The notes under the pieces were generated by a model, which searched no databases, was not told the DNA's origin, and worked only from the letters and a program-made list of their open reading frames with translations. Both the position numbers and the translations under genes were made by a program. Shown one piece after another: positions 24,404-31,207 of a stretch of 33,821 bases of DNA. Source of the stretch: an uncultured Clostridia bacterium (GTDB lineage: Bacteria > Bacillota > Clostridia > Christensenellales > Borkfalkiaceae); contig CALVYJ010000002.1 in NCBI GenBank assembly GCA_944372075.1, forward strand, positions 1 to 33,821, in the 5' to 3' direction. Within the stretch, counting starts at the first letter, position 1. The number at the start of each line of letters is the position of its first letter.

Positions 24404-24430
24404 TGTGCGGGCGGATTCTCCGCCCGCACA
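24404..24430 (+). other. Strong intercistronic hairpin between binding protein B and GH99-like gene 2
   Basis: A 12-bp perfect GC-rich stem (TGTGCGGGCGGA and its complement, loop TTC) starts 7 bp after the stop codon. No T run follows, and the next ribosome site is 10 bp downstream. Such hairpins after binding-protein genes usually protect the upstream message from 3' decay, giving excess binding protein; this role is inferred. Confidence 0.75.
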
Positions 24431-24446
24431 AATAAAAAGGGGAATT

Positions 24447-26387
24447 ATGAAAATTCGGCAGAAAATAATTTCGTTGCTGATTGCGGCGTCGCTCGGGATG
24501 TCGTTTGCGGCATGTGCGCCGCAGCAATCGGGTATCGGAAAGTTGGAAGAAAGGGAAGAAGGATTTTCCAACGGGTTTACGCAAACGGCGGCAACAGACG
24601 ACGTCGGCCGTGCTTTTTCGCCTGTTTCAGGGTACGATGAGCAAAAATTTGTGGGGATCTTCTATTTTCTTTGGAACGGTTCCGATCAAAGCCCGATCAA
24701 GGATGTGAGTAACAATTATGAAAAAAACCATACGGTCATGACAGAATTGCTGGCGCGTCAAGCTGCGGGGGGAACGCCCGAAATGAATTCTTTTCATTAT
24801 TGGGGCGAGCCGCTGTACGGGTATTACAATGCGGAAGACGAGTGGGTGATCCGCAAGCATATTGAACTTTTCATTCATGCGGGATTGGATTTTATCGCTT
24901 TTGACACGTCGAACGCGCGGATTTATGATTATCAGGTCTATACTTTTTTGGATATCTTGTTGGAGTATTACGAACAGGGGTTCGATGTTCCGAAGGTCAT
25001 GTTCCTGACCCCCGTAAATCCTGCCGATTCGGTTACGACGGTACAGAGCATATATAACAGTTTTTATGATCCGGACATGTATCCGGAGTATGCGCCGCTA
25101 TGGTTTTGCGGAAAGCGCAACAAACCTTGGATCATCGGCAGTCAAACGGGCAATGCGGCGGTGGATTCCTATTTTTATTTCAAACTTCCGCAATGGCCGA
25201 ACGCCGCGATCGAAAAAGCAAGGTTTCCCTGGATAGATTGGAATTATCCGCAAGACATTTATACGGACACGCAGGTCGGGAACATTATGAGTGTATCGGT
25301 TTCGCAGCACGTGGGGTTGATGGGAAAATCAAACGGGATATATGCGGATTTCAGCGATTCCGGGTTGTTTGCGCCTGAAAATCGCAGTGAACTTTCAACA
25401 AACGGCTATAATTTTGATGCAAATTACATTGATTTGGTGTATAATGCAAATTGGGGGCGCGGATTTGATCATGCAAGCGGAACGAATGACCGCAGCCGAG
25501 CAATCGCGGAAGGCACCAATTTTCAGCAACAGTGGGAAACGGTGTTGGAATACGATTCGGACTCGGACGAATCGAACGATATCGATCTGGTATTTGTAAC
25601 GGGGTGGAACGAATGGATCGCGCAAAAGCAGGCAAACAGCGTCATACTCGGCGATAATTATTGTCATTTTGTAGATACCTTTAATATGGAGTTTTCCCGT
25701 GACATTGAAATGAATGCGGAGTATTTGGACAATTACTATCTTTCTTTGGTTCGCAATGTGCGGGCTTATAAAGGAGAAGGAACGGCGATTGCGTATGAAG
25801 AGGGAGAGGATCTCTCGTCGCTTATGCAGGGATCGGACGGCTGGAATGCGGATAACGTTGCCGTATACCGTGATTTTTCGGACGAAACGATTGCGCGCAA
25901 TGCAATGGATACTTCGGGACAGAACGTGCTAACCAACGATACGGGAAGGAACGATATTTATGAAATTCGCGTGACTGCCGATGCGGAAAGGATATATATT
26001 TTGGTACGAACGGCACAGCCGATCACGGCGCATGAAAGCGGAGACAATCATTGGATGAACGTATATTTGGGCGTAGAAGGGAGAACGGAAGGCTGGCAGG
26101 GACTGCAATATGTATTGAACCGTGAACCGAACGGAAAGACCACTTCGTTGCATCGTCTGGAAGGTACTGCGTTTGTCTATGAAGGGGATTGCGAATGTTT
26201 TGTGGGCGAAAGCGTGATAGCTTTTGCGGTAGATAAGGAACTTTTAGGGATCGGAGCAGGGGAATATACGCTGTCGGTGAAAGCGGCGGATAATCTGCAA
26301 AAGGACTACAACATAGCGGATCTGTATGTGAGCGGCGACACAGCGCCTATCGGCAGATTGCGTTATTTATATAAAGTTTCAAAGTAG
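24447..26387 (+). CDS. GH99/GH71-like lipoprotein glycosidase with C-terminal carbohydrate-binding-like domain, copy 2
   Basis: The protein has 646 residues, with a lipobox at Cys23 (SFAAC). Its domain plan matches 14316-16286: VGIFYFLWNGSD, HYWGEPLYGYYNAEDEWVIRKH, AGLDFIAFDTSN, then TGWNEWIAQKQ (387-390) and a C-terminal domain sharing GRNDIYEIRV, the HESGDNHWMN segment and GDTAPIGRL. The invariant aromatic and acidic residues between the two copies outline the probable active site. Substantial divergence elsewhere suggests different specificity rather than a recent duplicate. ATG at 24447 follows AAGGGG. It lies between the binding protein and LacI B. Confidence 0.7.
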   Translation: MKIRQKIISLLIAASLGMSFAACAPQQSGIGKLEEREEGFSNGFTQTAATDDVGRAFSPVSGYDEQKFVGIFYFLWNGSDQSPIKDVSNNYEKNHTVMTELLARQAAGGTPEMNSFHYWGEPLYGYYNAEDEWVIRKHIELFIHAGLDFIAFDTSNARIYDYQVYTFLDILLEYYEQGFDVPKVMFLTPVNPADSVTTVQSIYNSFYDPDMYPEYAPLWFCGKRNKPWIIGSQTGNAAVDSYFYFKLPQWPNAAIEKARFPWIDWNYPQDIYTDTQVGNIMSVSVSQHVGLMGKSNGIYADFSDSGLFAPENRSELSTNGYNFDANYIDLVYNANWGRGFDHASGTNDRSRAIAEGTNFQQQWETVLEYDSDSDESNDIDLVFVTGWNEWIAQKQANSVILGDNYCHFVDTFNMEFSRDIEMNAEYLDNYYLSLVRNVRAYKGEGTAIAYEEGEDLSSLMQGSDGWNADNVAVYRDFSDETIARNAMDTSGQNVLTNDTGRNDIYEIRVTADAERIYILVRTAQPITAHESGDNHWMNVYLGVEGRTEGWQGLQYVLNREPNGKTTSLHRLEGTAFVYEGDCECFVGESVIAFAVDKELLGIGAGEYTLSVKAADNLQKDYNIADLYVSGDTAPIGRLRYLYKVSK

Positions 26388-26402
26388 CGGGAAAAGAGAA
26401 AA

Positions 26403-27401
26403 ATGGAGAGATCGATCAATCGGAACGATGTAGCGAAGAGAGCGGGTGTTGCGCCGTCAACGGTGTCGCACGTGATCAACGGTACGAAATATGTGAGCGA
26501 CAGCGTAAAAGAGCGCGTTTTGCGCGTCATTGAAGAGCTGGATTATGAACCGAATCTGCTGGCGCGCAGTTTTAAGACAAATTCAACCAAGCAGATCACT
26601 GTTTTGATCAGCACGCTCGACAATTTTGACGAATTGTATCGCGGTATGTATGAGATCGCTTTTGAAGCGGGATATTCTTTGAACATAATTATCGCGAACG
26701 ATAATCGAGTCAACTATTACAGCAGTTGCTATGCGCACAGGGCAGAGGGGATCATAAATCTTTCGCGGTTTTTTTGCGACGACAAAGAGTACAATAAACT
26801 GATTGCGCACAATGTGGCGGTTGTGAACATTCATCCGGGCAAGGAAAATTATGAAGTGAGTATCAACTATGTCAACGCGGTTGACGCATTTGTAAACGAG
26901 TTGATACGAAAGGGCAGGACAAAAGTCGCTTTTTTGGCGGATACTTCGCGGGCGGAGATCGAACCGGATACGCGATTGATCGCTATGCGTTATTTTTTGG
27001 AGAAAGCCGGTTTTCCGTTTAATGAAAATTTGCTGCGCTGTTTTGAGGACAATACCGTAACATTGAACGCATCGGAATTCGGATACAATGCTATGGCAGA
27101 CGTGTTGGCAAAATATCCGGATACGAATGCGGTGTACTGTGTAAACGATTATGTTGCATTGGGCGCCTATAAATACATATGTAAGCATGGTTTGAGAGTC
27201 CCGGAAGATATATCCATTTGCGGCTGTGATGACATCCTTGTAAGTCGGTATATGAGCCCGTCTATAAGTTCTATGGGAATTGACAAAACAGAGTTTGGCA
27301 AAAACTGTATGATCAATGTCATGGAACAACTCAAGGGAAATAAAGATAAGGAACGCAAGATCATTCTGTATGCCGTGTATTTGGCTCGGGAATCGGTTTA
27401 A
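26403..27401 (+). CDS. LacI-family transcriptional regulator, B
   Basis: The protein has 332 residues. The helix-turn-helix (NRNDVAKRAGVAPSTVSHVING) is followed by the hinge YEPNLLARSFK, where Phe replaces the usual DNA-intercalating Leu. The effector domain has DTNAVYCVNDYVALGA and DISICGCDDI. It begins 15 bp after the GH99-like gene as last gene of half-operon B, so it would be self-regulated through that promoter. Its recognition residues match LacI A, which supports a shared operator. No separate promoter was seen. Confidence 0.93.
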   Translation: MERSINRNDVAKRAGVAPSTVSHVINGTKYVSDSVKERVLRVIEELDYEPNLLARSFKTNSTKQITVLISTLDNFDELYRGMYEIAFEAGYSLNIIIANDNRVNYYSSCYAHRAEGIINLSRFFCDDKEYNKLIAHNVAVVNIHPGKENYEVSINYVNAVDAFVNELIRKGRTKVAFLADTSRAEIEPDTRLIAMRYFLEKAGFPFNENLLRCFEDNTVTLNASEFGYNAMADVLAKYPDTNAVYCVNDYVALGAYKYICKHGLRVPEDISICGCDDILVSRYMSPSISSMGIDKTEFGKNCMINVMEQLKGNKDKERKIILYAVYLARESV

Positions 27402-27468
27402 GATGAAAGGACGTTTTCGGTAAAGCCGGATAAGTTTTGAAAATCGCCGGTCGAGAGAATAAAGAAAA

Positions 27469-27519
27469 AAGCCAAGCGCCCTTGACGCAGGTGAAATCTG
27501 CGTCAAGGGCGCTTGGCTT
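27469..27519 (-). terminator. Long hairpin 1 of 3 (22-bp stem), minus-strand terminator
   Basis: A 22-bp perfect stem (arms 27469-27490 and 27498-27519, loop GTGAAAT) is followed, on the minus strand, by a T-rich run (plus-strand A run 27461-27470). It lies downstream of EEP gene 2 and also just beyond the convergent lacI B gene. On the plus strand it lacks a good T run. Confidence 0.75.
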
Positions 27520-27546
27520 AAAAGAAAGATAGCGTTTGTTTGATTG

Positions 27547-27594
27547 ACACGACCCGCGCAGCCGCAAAATTATTTGCGGCTGCGCGGGTCGTGT
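27547..27594. other. Long hairpin 2 of 3 (22-bp stem)
   Basis: A 22-bp perfect, very GC-rich stem (27547-27568 and 27573-27594) with a 4-base loop and no T run on either side. It is unrelated in sequence to hairpins 1 and 3. It is possibly a decayed terminator, an RNase III site or the structured core of a small RNA. Confidence 0.65.
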
Positions 27595-27607
27595 ACGATT
27601 GAAAAAA

Positions 27608-27648
27608 GACGCGCCGTATGTGCAAACAATATGCCAAAACGGCGCGTC
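27608..27648 (-). terminator. Hairpin 3 of 3, minus-strand terminator of EEP gene 2
   Basis: GACGCGCCGT (27608-27617) and ACGGCGCGTC (27639-27648) are followed on the minus strand by six T (plus-strand AAAAAA 27602-27607). It is the first terminator met by a transcript of the EEP gene, 67 bp after its stop. Confidence 0.75.
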
Positions 27649-27714
27649 GCCGTCGAATTGATTTTCTCGATCCGAAAAGCGGGATTTTCATGCGGCCGAG
27701 GGGTAAAAGCAGAT

Positions 27715-28716
27715 TCAGACATTCAAATTAAAACGGGCCGCCACGGGCTGATGATCGCTCCACCCGAGATCGCCTTTGAGCAGGGCAGGAGAAGAGAGCG
27801 ACGCTCCGGCATACAGGATATGGTCGAGTGCCGCAGTTGCCTCATGCGATTTTAAGGAACCGTCGTTTACGGTCGTAAAAAGATTGCCGCAGGCAGTTTG
27901 CACGTTTTCCGCGTTCAGATCTCCGCCTATGAAAAATGTGTCCTGCGGCCATTTTTCTTTGAGAGCCTTTGCCTGCAGGAAGAGTATTTCCTGACCCGCA
28001 AGGTTGAAATTTGTATGAGCGGCGTCGCTTCCGTTTTCCAACCAAGGCAAGTGCGTACAAAGAGCAATCACGGACTGTCCGGTCGTACGGTCTTGCAGCC
28101 TTCCCCAAACGGCCATGCGAGGTCTTCCTTCAAGGTTGCGAAAATCGTTGTCTGTCATCGCAGAAAAAACGGAATGCAAAATATCCGGCGTGTCGGAGAT
28201 GGCAAAAGCCCCCTGTTCGGTTAAACGAAACCGATTGTTTTTATAGAGAATATAATTACAGAATCGTGCAGAATATAAATCGGCGTTTCCGTAAGAAGGA
28301 TATTGCTGCGGCCCGTCTGCAAAATCGGAAACGCGAAGGCAGGCATATCCCATGTTTGCCGCAAGGGAAGGCAGCTGTTCGTCCTGAAAAGCGGCTGCTT
28401 CATTGAGAAAAACGATATCTGCTTTTTCTGCAAGGATAAAGGCCATCTGTTCTTTCAGCCGCACAGAGTCCGTCAGCGTCAGACCGTTTTGAACGGTGTC
28501 CGCCGAAGTTGCCGCGAGCAAATTGTAAGAAATTGTATATAACGTAGAGTTGTTTTCGGAATCTTTATCATCATCTTCCGGTTGAGCAGGGGATTCCTGC
28601 TCGGTGTTATCGTTGCTTCCGTTGCCTGTTCCCGCCATATGTGTGCCGCAAGAAACAAGCGTGACAAACATGCCCGCAATCAATAAAACAGCAAGCAAAA
28701 TTGCCAATTTTTTCAT
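27715..28716 (-). CDS. EEP-fold (endonuclease/exonuclease/phosphatase) lipoprotein, copy 2
   Basis: This 333-residue lipoprotein has lipobox LVSC (Cys23) followed by an acidic, Asn/Ser-rich linker to about residue 57 that copy 1 lacks. It has the same EEP motif series: Asn65 in SYNLLAA, Glu106 in FLNEA, Asp266/Asn268 in GGDLN, Asp298-His299 and Ser-Asp321-His322. It is paralogous throughout to 1845-2738, with shared phrases such as ADLYSARFCNYIL. Minus-strand ATG at 28716 follows GGGAGA; an upstream in-frame start at 28737 would place charged residues before the signal peptide. It has its own promoter without the CACGTG palindrome, so unlike copy 1 it may escape LacI control. Confidence 0.8.
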   Translation of the reverse strand: MKKLAILLAVLLIAGMFVTLVSCGTHMAGTGNGSNDNTEQESPAQPEDDDKDSENNSTLYTISYNLLAATSADTVQNGLTLTDSVRLKEQMAFILAEKADIVFLNEAAAFQDEQLPSLAANMGYACLRVSDFADGPQQYPSYGNADLYSARFCNYILYKNNRFRLTEQGAFAISDTPDILHSVFSAMTDNDFRNLEGRPRMAVWGRLQDRTTGQSVIALCTHLPWLENGSDAAHTNFNLAGQEILFLQAKALKEKWPQDTFFIGGDLNAENVQTACGNLFTTVNDGSLKSHEATAALDHILYAGASLSSPALLKGDLGWSDHQPVAARFNLNV

Positions 28717-28769
28717 AAAATTTCTCCCTGAAATCACTCCTTTTTTTCGTAATGTGGTCGGTTTATTTT

Positions 28770-28798
28770 ATTATACAATATTTTCTTTTTGATTGCAA
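28770..28798 (-). promoter_or_regulatory. Promoter of EEP lipoprotein 2
   Basis: Read on the minus strand, TTGCAA (28793-28798), 17 bp and TATAAT (28770-28775). No operator palindrome is seen nearby. Confidence 0.75.
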
Positions 28799-28981
28799 TA
28801 AAATCAATAAAAATCTTCGGCTTTAGACTGATTTGCCTCGCATTTTTTGGGGGTGATCAAGACAAAATTTAAGCGGTGATTCATGGTTTTTTATCGCTTC
28901 GATTATCAGTTACAATAAAGAGTGAACAATCAACGAGGCGTCGGATTTCGTGTCGCTATATAAATTCAAAAAAATCATTCC
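28799..28981. other. Intergenic, nothing recognised
   Basis: AT-rich sequence lies between the divergent EEP2 and methyltransferase promoters. No reading frame, repeat or stable hairpin could be supported. Confidence 0.5.
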
Positions 28982-29010
28982 TTGACAAAGACCGCGTTTT
29001 GTGTTATAAT
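28982..29010 (+). promoter_or_regulatory. Promoter of the methyltransferase gene
   Basis: TTGACA (28982-28987), 17 bp and TATAAT (29005-29010): full consensus. Confidence 0.88.
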
Positions 29011-29065
29011 TTTATTAAATTCATGTGAATATAGACAGGAATAAAAAACGGTGGGGGGGAGCTTT

Positions 29066-29812
29066 ATGCCGTCGCGCAAATTCTTCAAATGGTCATGGGA
29101 TTCGGCCGAATCGCAGGAATCTTTTGTAAAAACGGTTGGATTTGATGATCCGCAAAAATCCTATTTGCAGGTTAAACAGATTGAAACTTTGTTGAATTTG
29201 AAACCTTGTAAAATGATTGATATCGGGTGTGGAAACGGGCGTCAAACACAAATTTTCGCGCGGGAAGGATATGATGTTTCGGGAATAGATATCTCTGAAA
29301 AATTTTTACGGGAAGCGTGCGAGAATGCGAAAAAAGAAAATATAAGAGTACATTACCAACGTATGAGAGCAAGTCAATTGCGACAAAGAGAGGAATATGA
29401 CTTTGCTTTAGCCTATCATCACAGTATCGGATTTTTATCCGAAGAAGAACTGCCGTTGCATTTTGCCGGAATTTACGATTGTTTGAAGGCAGGCGGTATA
29501 TTTTTATTTGAAATGGCAGGGCCGAAACTCGACGGAAAGTTTATTCCATGCAAAAGCTGGGAAGAAAGAGAAAACGATTTTATACTCGTGGATAAAAAAA
29601 TAGAACGAGGGTATAGAGAAGAACTTTGCATTCTTATTGATAAAAAGACCGGAAATATTCAGGAATTTCACGAAAAGCAAAGAGCGTTTTCACTTGATGA
29701 GTTAAAAAATATTTTGGGAGCTGCAGGGTTCAAGGACGTACAAACGTATGCTGATTTAGAAAAAACGCCGGCGACGGAATCGGCGTTTGGCGTATTCGTT
29801 TGTATAAAATAA
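29066..29812 (+). CDS. SAM-dependent methyltransferase, substrate unknown
   Basis: The protein has 248 residues. Class I methyltransferase motif I is at residues 52-58 (DIGCGNG), with the acidic end of strand 2 in YDVSGIDIS. Motif IV is represented by the segment DFALAYHHSIGF, and the later strand GGIFLFEMAGP follows. The N-terminal WSWDSAESQESF and the C-terminal LGAAGFKDVQTY are usual for small-molecule methyltransferases of the Methyltransf_11/25 type. ATG at 29066 is chosen because GGGGGGAG lies at proper spacing; the GTG at 29051 would be the first codon of that G run. It is a single gene with its own promoter and has no obvious link to the glycan locus. Confidence 0.85.
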   Translation: MPSRKFFKWSWDSAESQESFVKTVGFDDPQKSYLQVKQIETLLNLKPCKMIDIGCGNGRQTQIFAREGYDVSGIDISEKFLREACENAKKENIRVHYQRMRASQLRQREEYDFALAYHHSIGFLSEEELPLHFAGIYDCLKAGGIFLFEMAGPKLDGKFIPCKSWEERENDFILVDKKIERGYREELCILIDKKTGNIQEFHEKQRAFSLDELKNILGAAGFKDVQTYADLEKTPATESAFGVFVCIK

Positions 29813-29935
29813 AGTTTTTTATGCGATGCGATTTTTTTTGGAAATAGCGCGAACGCAGATCGTCTCCCGGATAGCCTTGCGATATATTTTTTGAAGATGA
29901 AGGCGGTATTCGGGCGATTGGCACGCAATTTGTCG

Positions 29936-30069
29936 CGAAAAGAGAGAGGCTAAAAAACCTCTCTCTTTTCGCGGTACCCCTATGCAAAAGACGAACGGGC
30001 GCGGCGAAGCCGCGGCTGTTCGCGCGAGCAAAGCGCCGCCCTGCCGACCCCTTTTCGGGGCTTCGGCAG
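29936..30069 (+). repeat. Structured interspersed repeat, copy 2
   Basis: This 134-bp copy of 190-321 has the same three hairpins. The first stem here extends outward to 29934 (CGCG..CGCG, 16 bp), the second uses CGAAC/GTTCG (29992-30022), and the third (30041-30069) has a full CCCC/GGGG inner stem. Roughly 60 central bases are identical to copy 1. No tRNA or tRNA fragment is adjacent and no flanking duplication was found. It follows the methyltransferase gene by 123 bp and is followed at once by a terminator. Confidence 0.85.
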
Positions 30070-30079
30070 GACGGCGGAC

Positions 30080-30110
30080 AAAAAGACGGCCGACGTCGGC
30101 CGTCTTTTTT
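30080..30110. terminator. Palindromic terminator
   Basis: AAAAAGACGGCCGA and its complement, with a T run on the right and an A run on the left, give a bidirectional terminator. It closes the methyltransferase transcript, with repeat copy 2 in its 3' untranslated region. Confidence 0.85.
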
Positions 30111-30121
30111 ATCCGATCGAT

Positions 30122-30177
30122 TCAAGAGGCAGTCCCCAAAGGTGACAACCTTCGGGGACTGTTTCTTGGATTTTTTT
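30122..30177 (+). terminator. Second terminator-like hairpin
   Basis: CAAGAGGCAGTCCCC and GGGGACTGTTTCTTG pair around an inner AAGGT/ACCTT stem, then seven T follow (30171-30177). It is oriented for plus-strand termination. On the minus strand it lies just beyond the membrane-protein gene but lacks a T run. Confidence 0.7.
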
Positions 30178-30198
30178 CGGCGGTTCTTTTTTCACGGT

Positions 30199-30732
30199 TT
30201 AAGCGACGGCTTGTTTTGCCGTCGTATGCAGGATGCAATATTGCGCGATTGCCGCCGCAATGTCGACGACGAACACGAATTGCAAGAGGGCGAACAGGAT
30301 TGCGCGTTTGAGGGGAAGCTGTCCCGTCAAGTATGCCCGTACGGAGGCGGCGGTACCGATCAGACCCGTCATGACTATGGTTATGCAGTCGGCAATAAAG
30401 AAAAAAGCGACAAATCCGATGCCGAATATAGTCAGAGAGAATGCGAGACCAAGTATGAATATGGCCGCATATGCGGGTATCTGCACGAGTTTTACGATCA
30501 TCGCGAGTTTGGCGGTCTGCAGGGCGATCCTTTTTTTCAGCAGCAGGTAAATTGCAAGTGCCAGTGCAAACAGCCAGGCGAGCAGTCCGAAAGCCAAAAC
30601 GGAAAGCAATAAAAGATAGCCGTTGTTGCCGAAAACCGTCTCCATGATTTGCGGAGAATACAGGCAAGCGATTGCCGCGAGCAGAGAATAGGGAAAGAGC
30701 ATTACAGGCAGAGCTGCAAGGTATTTGCCCAT
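30199..30732 (-). CDS. Small polytopic membrane protein, function unknown
   Basis: This 177-residue protein has about five hydrophobic helices (roughly 5-25, 35-62, 75-97, 100-125, 143-163), short loops and few charges. I do not recognise the family, and there is no transporter or enzyme motif. ATG at 30732 follows GAGAGGT; an upstream in-frame start at 30747 is less likely. It is a single gene with its own promoter, divergent from the feo operon across about 250 bp, which may be coincidence. Confidence 0.7.
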   Translation of the reverse strand: MGKYLAALPVMLFPYSLLAAIACLYSPQIMETVFGNNGYLLLLSVLAFGLLAWLFALALAIYLLLKKRIALQTAKLAMIVKLVQIPAYAAIFILGLAFSLTIFGIGFVAFFFIADCITIVMTGLIGTAASVRAYLTGQLPLKRAILFALLQFVFVVDIAAAIAQYCILHTTAKQAVA

Positions 30733-30761
30733 TTTTTGACCTCTCAAATGCGTTTTCTTTC

Positions 30762-30790
30762 ATTTTAGCAGGAAAAATCGGCGCTGTCAA
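30762..30790 (-). promoter_or_regulatory. Promoter of the small membrane protein gene
   Basis: Read on the minus strand, TTGACA (30785-30790), 17 bp and TAAAAT (30762-30767). Confidence 0.8.
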
Positions 30791-30918
30791 TCGATGGTTT
30801 CCGATGCAAACGTCCGACCGGCTTTCCGTTTGCGTTTTTCAGTTTATTGCAAAATGACATCGAAAAAAAAGTCGGTACGGAAACGGGGAGAAAAGGGCAA
30901 AAGGGAGGTACGCAGCAG

Positions 30919-30947
30919 TTGACGGCGGCGCGCATGCGTGTTATAAT
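30919..30947 (+). promoter_or_regulatory. Promoter of the feo operon
   Basis: TTGACG (30919-30924), 17 bp and TATAAT (30942-30947). I could not identify a clear Fur-type inverted repeat around it. Confidence 0.8.
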
Positions 30948-30982
30948 ACTAAACTGAAGGAAAGACGGAAGAGGTGGTCATA

Positions 30983-31207
30983 GTGCGATTGAGCGATGCG
31001 AAGATCGGCGAGAGGTACATAGTGGAAGGGATCGATTTGCCGTTTGAAACGCGGAGAAGGTTGGAGGCGTTGGGAATGACGAATTTGACGCAGATTTCTG
31101 TACTGAATCGAAAGGGAAAGGGAATATTGATCATAAAACTGCGAGGAACGCGCCTTGCGCTCGGCTGTACGATCACGCAAAACATACAAGTGAGGGAAGC
31201 GAAATGA
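30983..31207 (+). CDS. feoA: FeoA, ferrous iron transport accessory protein
   Basis: This is a 74-residue SH3-like small protein. LSDAKIGERYIVEGID, the RRRLEALGM turn, a beta hairpin IKLRGTRLALG and a terminal ILV-rich strand are typical of FeoA, which binds FeoB in the cytoplasm and supports ferrous iron uptake. GTG at 30983 is preferred (AGAGGTGG at good spacing; the protein then begins with RLSDAK); GTG at 30974 in the same frame is the alternative. The stop overlaps the feoB start (ATGA), implying coupling. Confidence 0.9.
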   Translation: MRLSDAKIGERYIVEGIDLPFETRRRLEALGMTNLTQISVLNRKGKGILIIKLRGTRLALGCTITQNIQVREAK

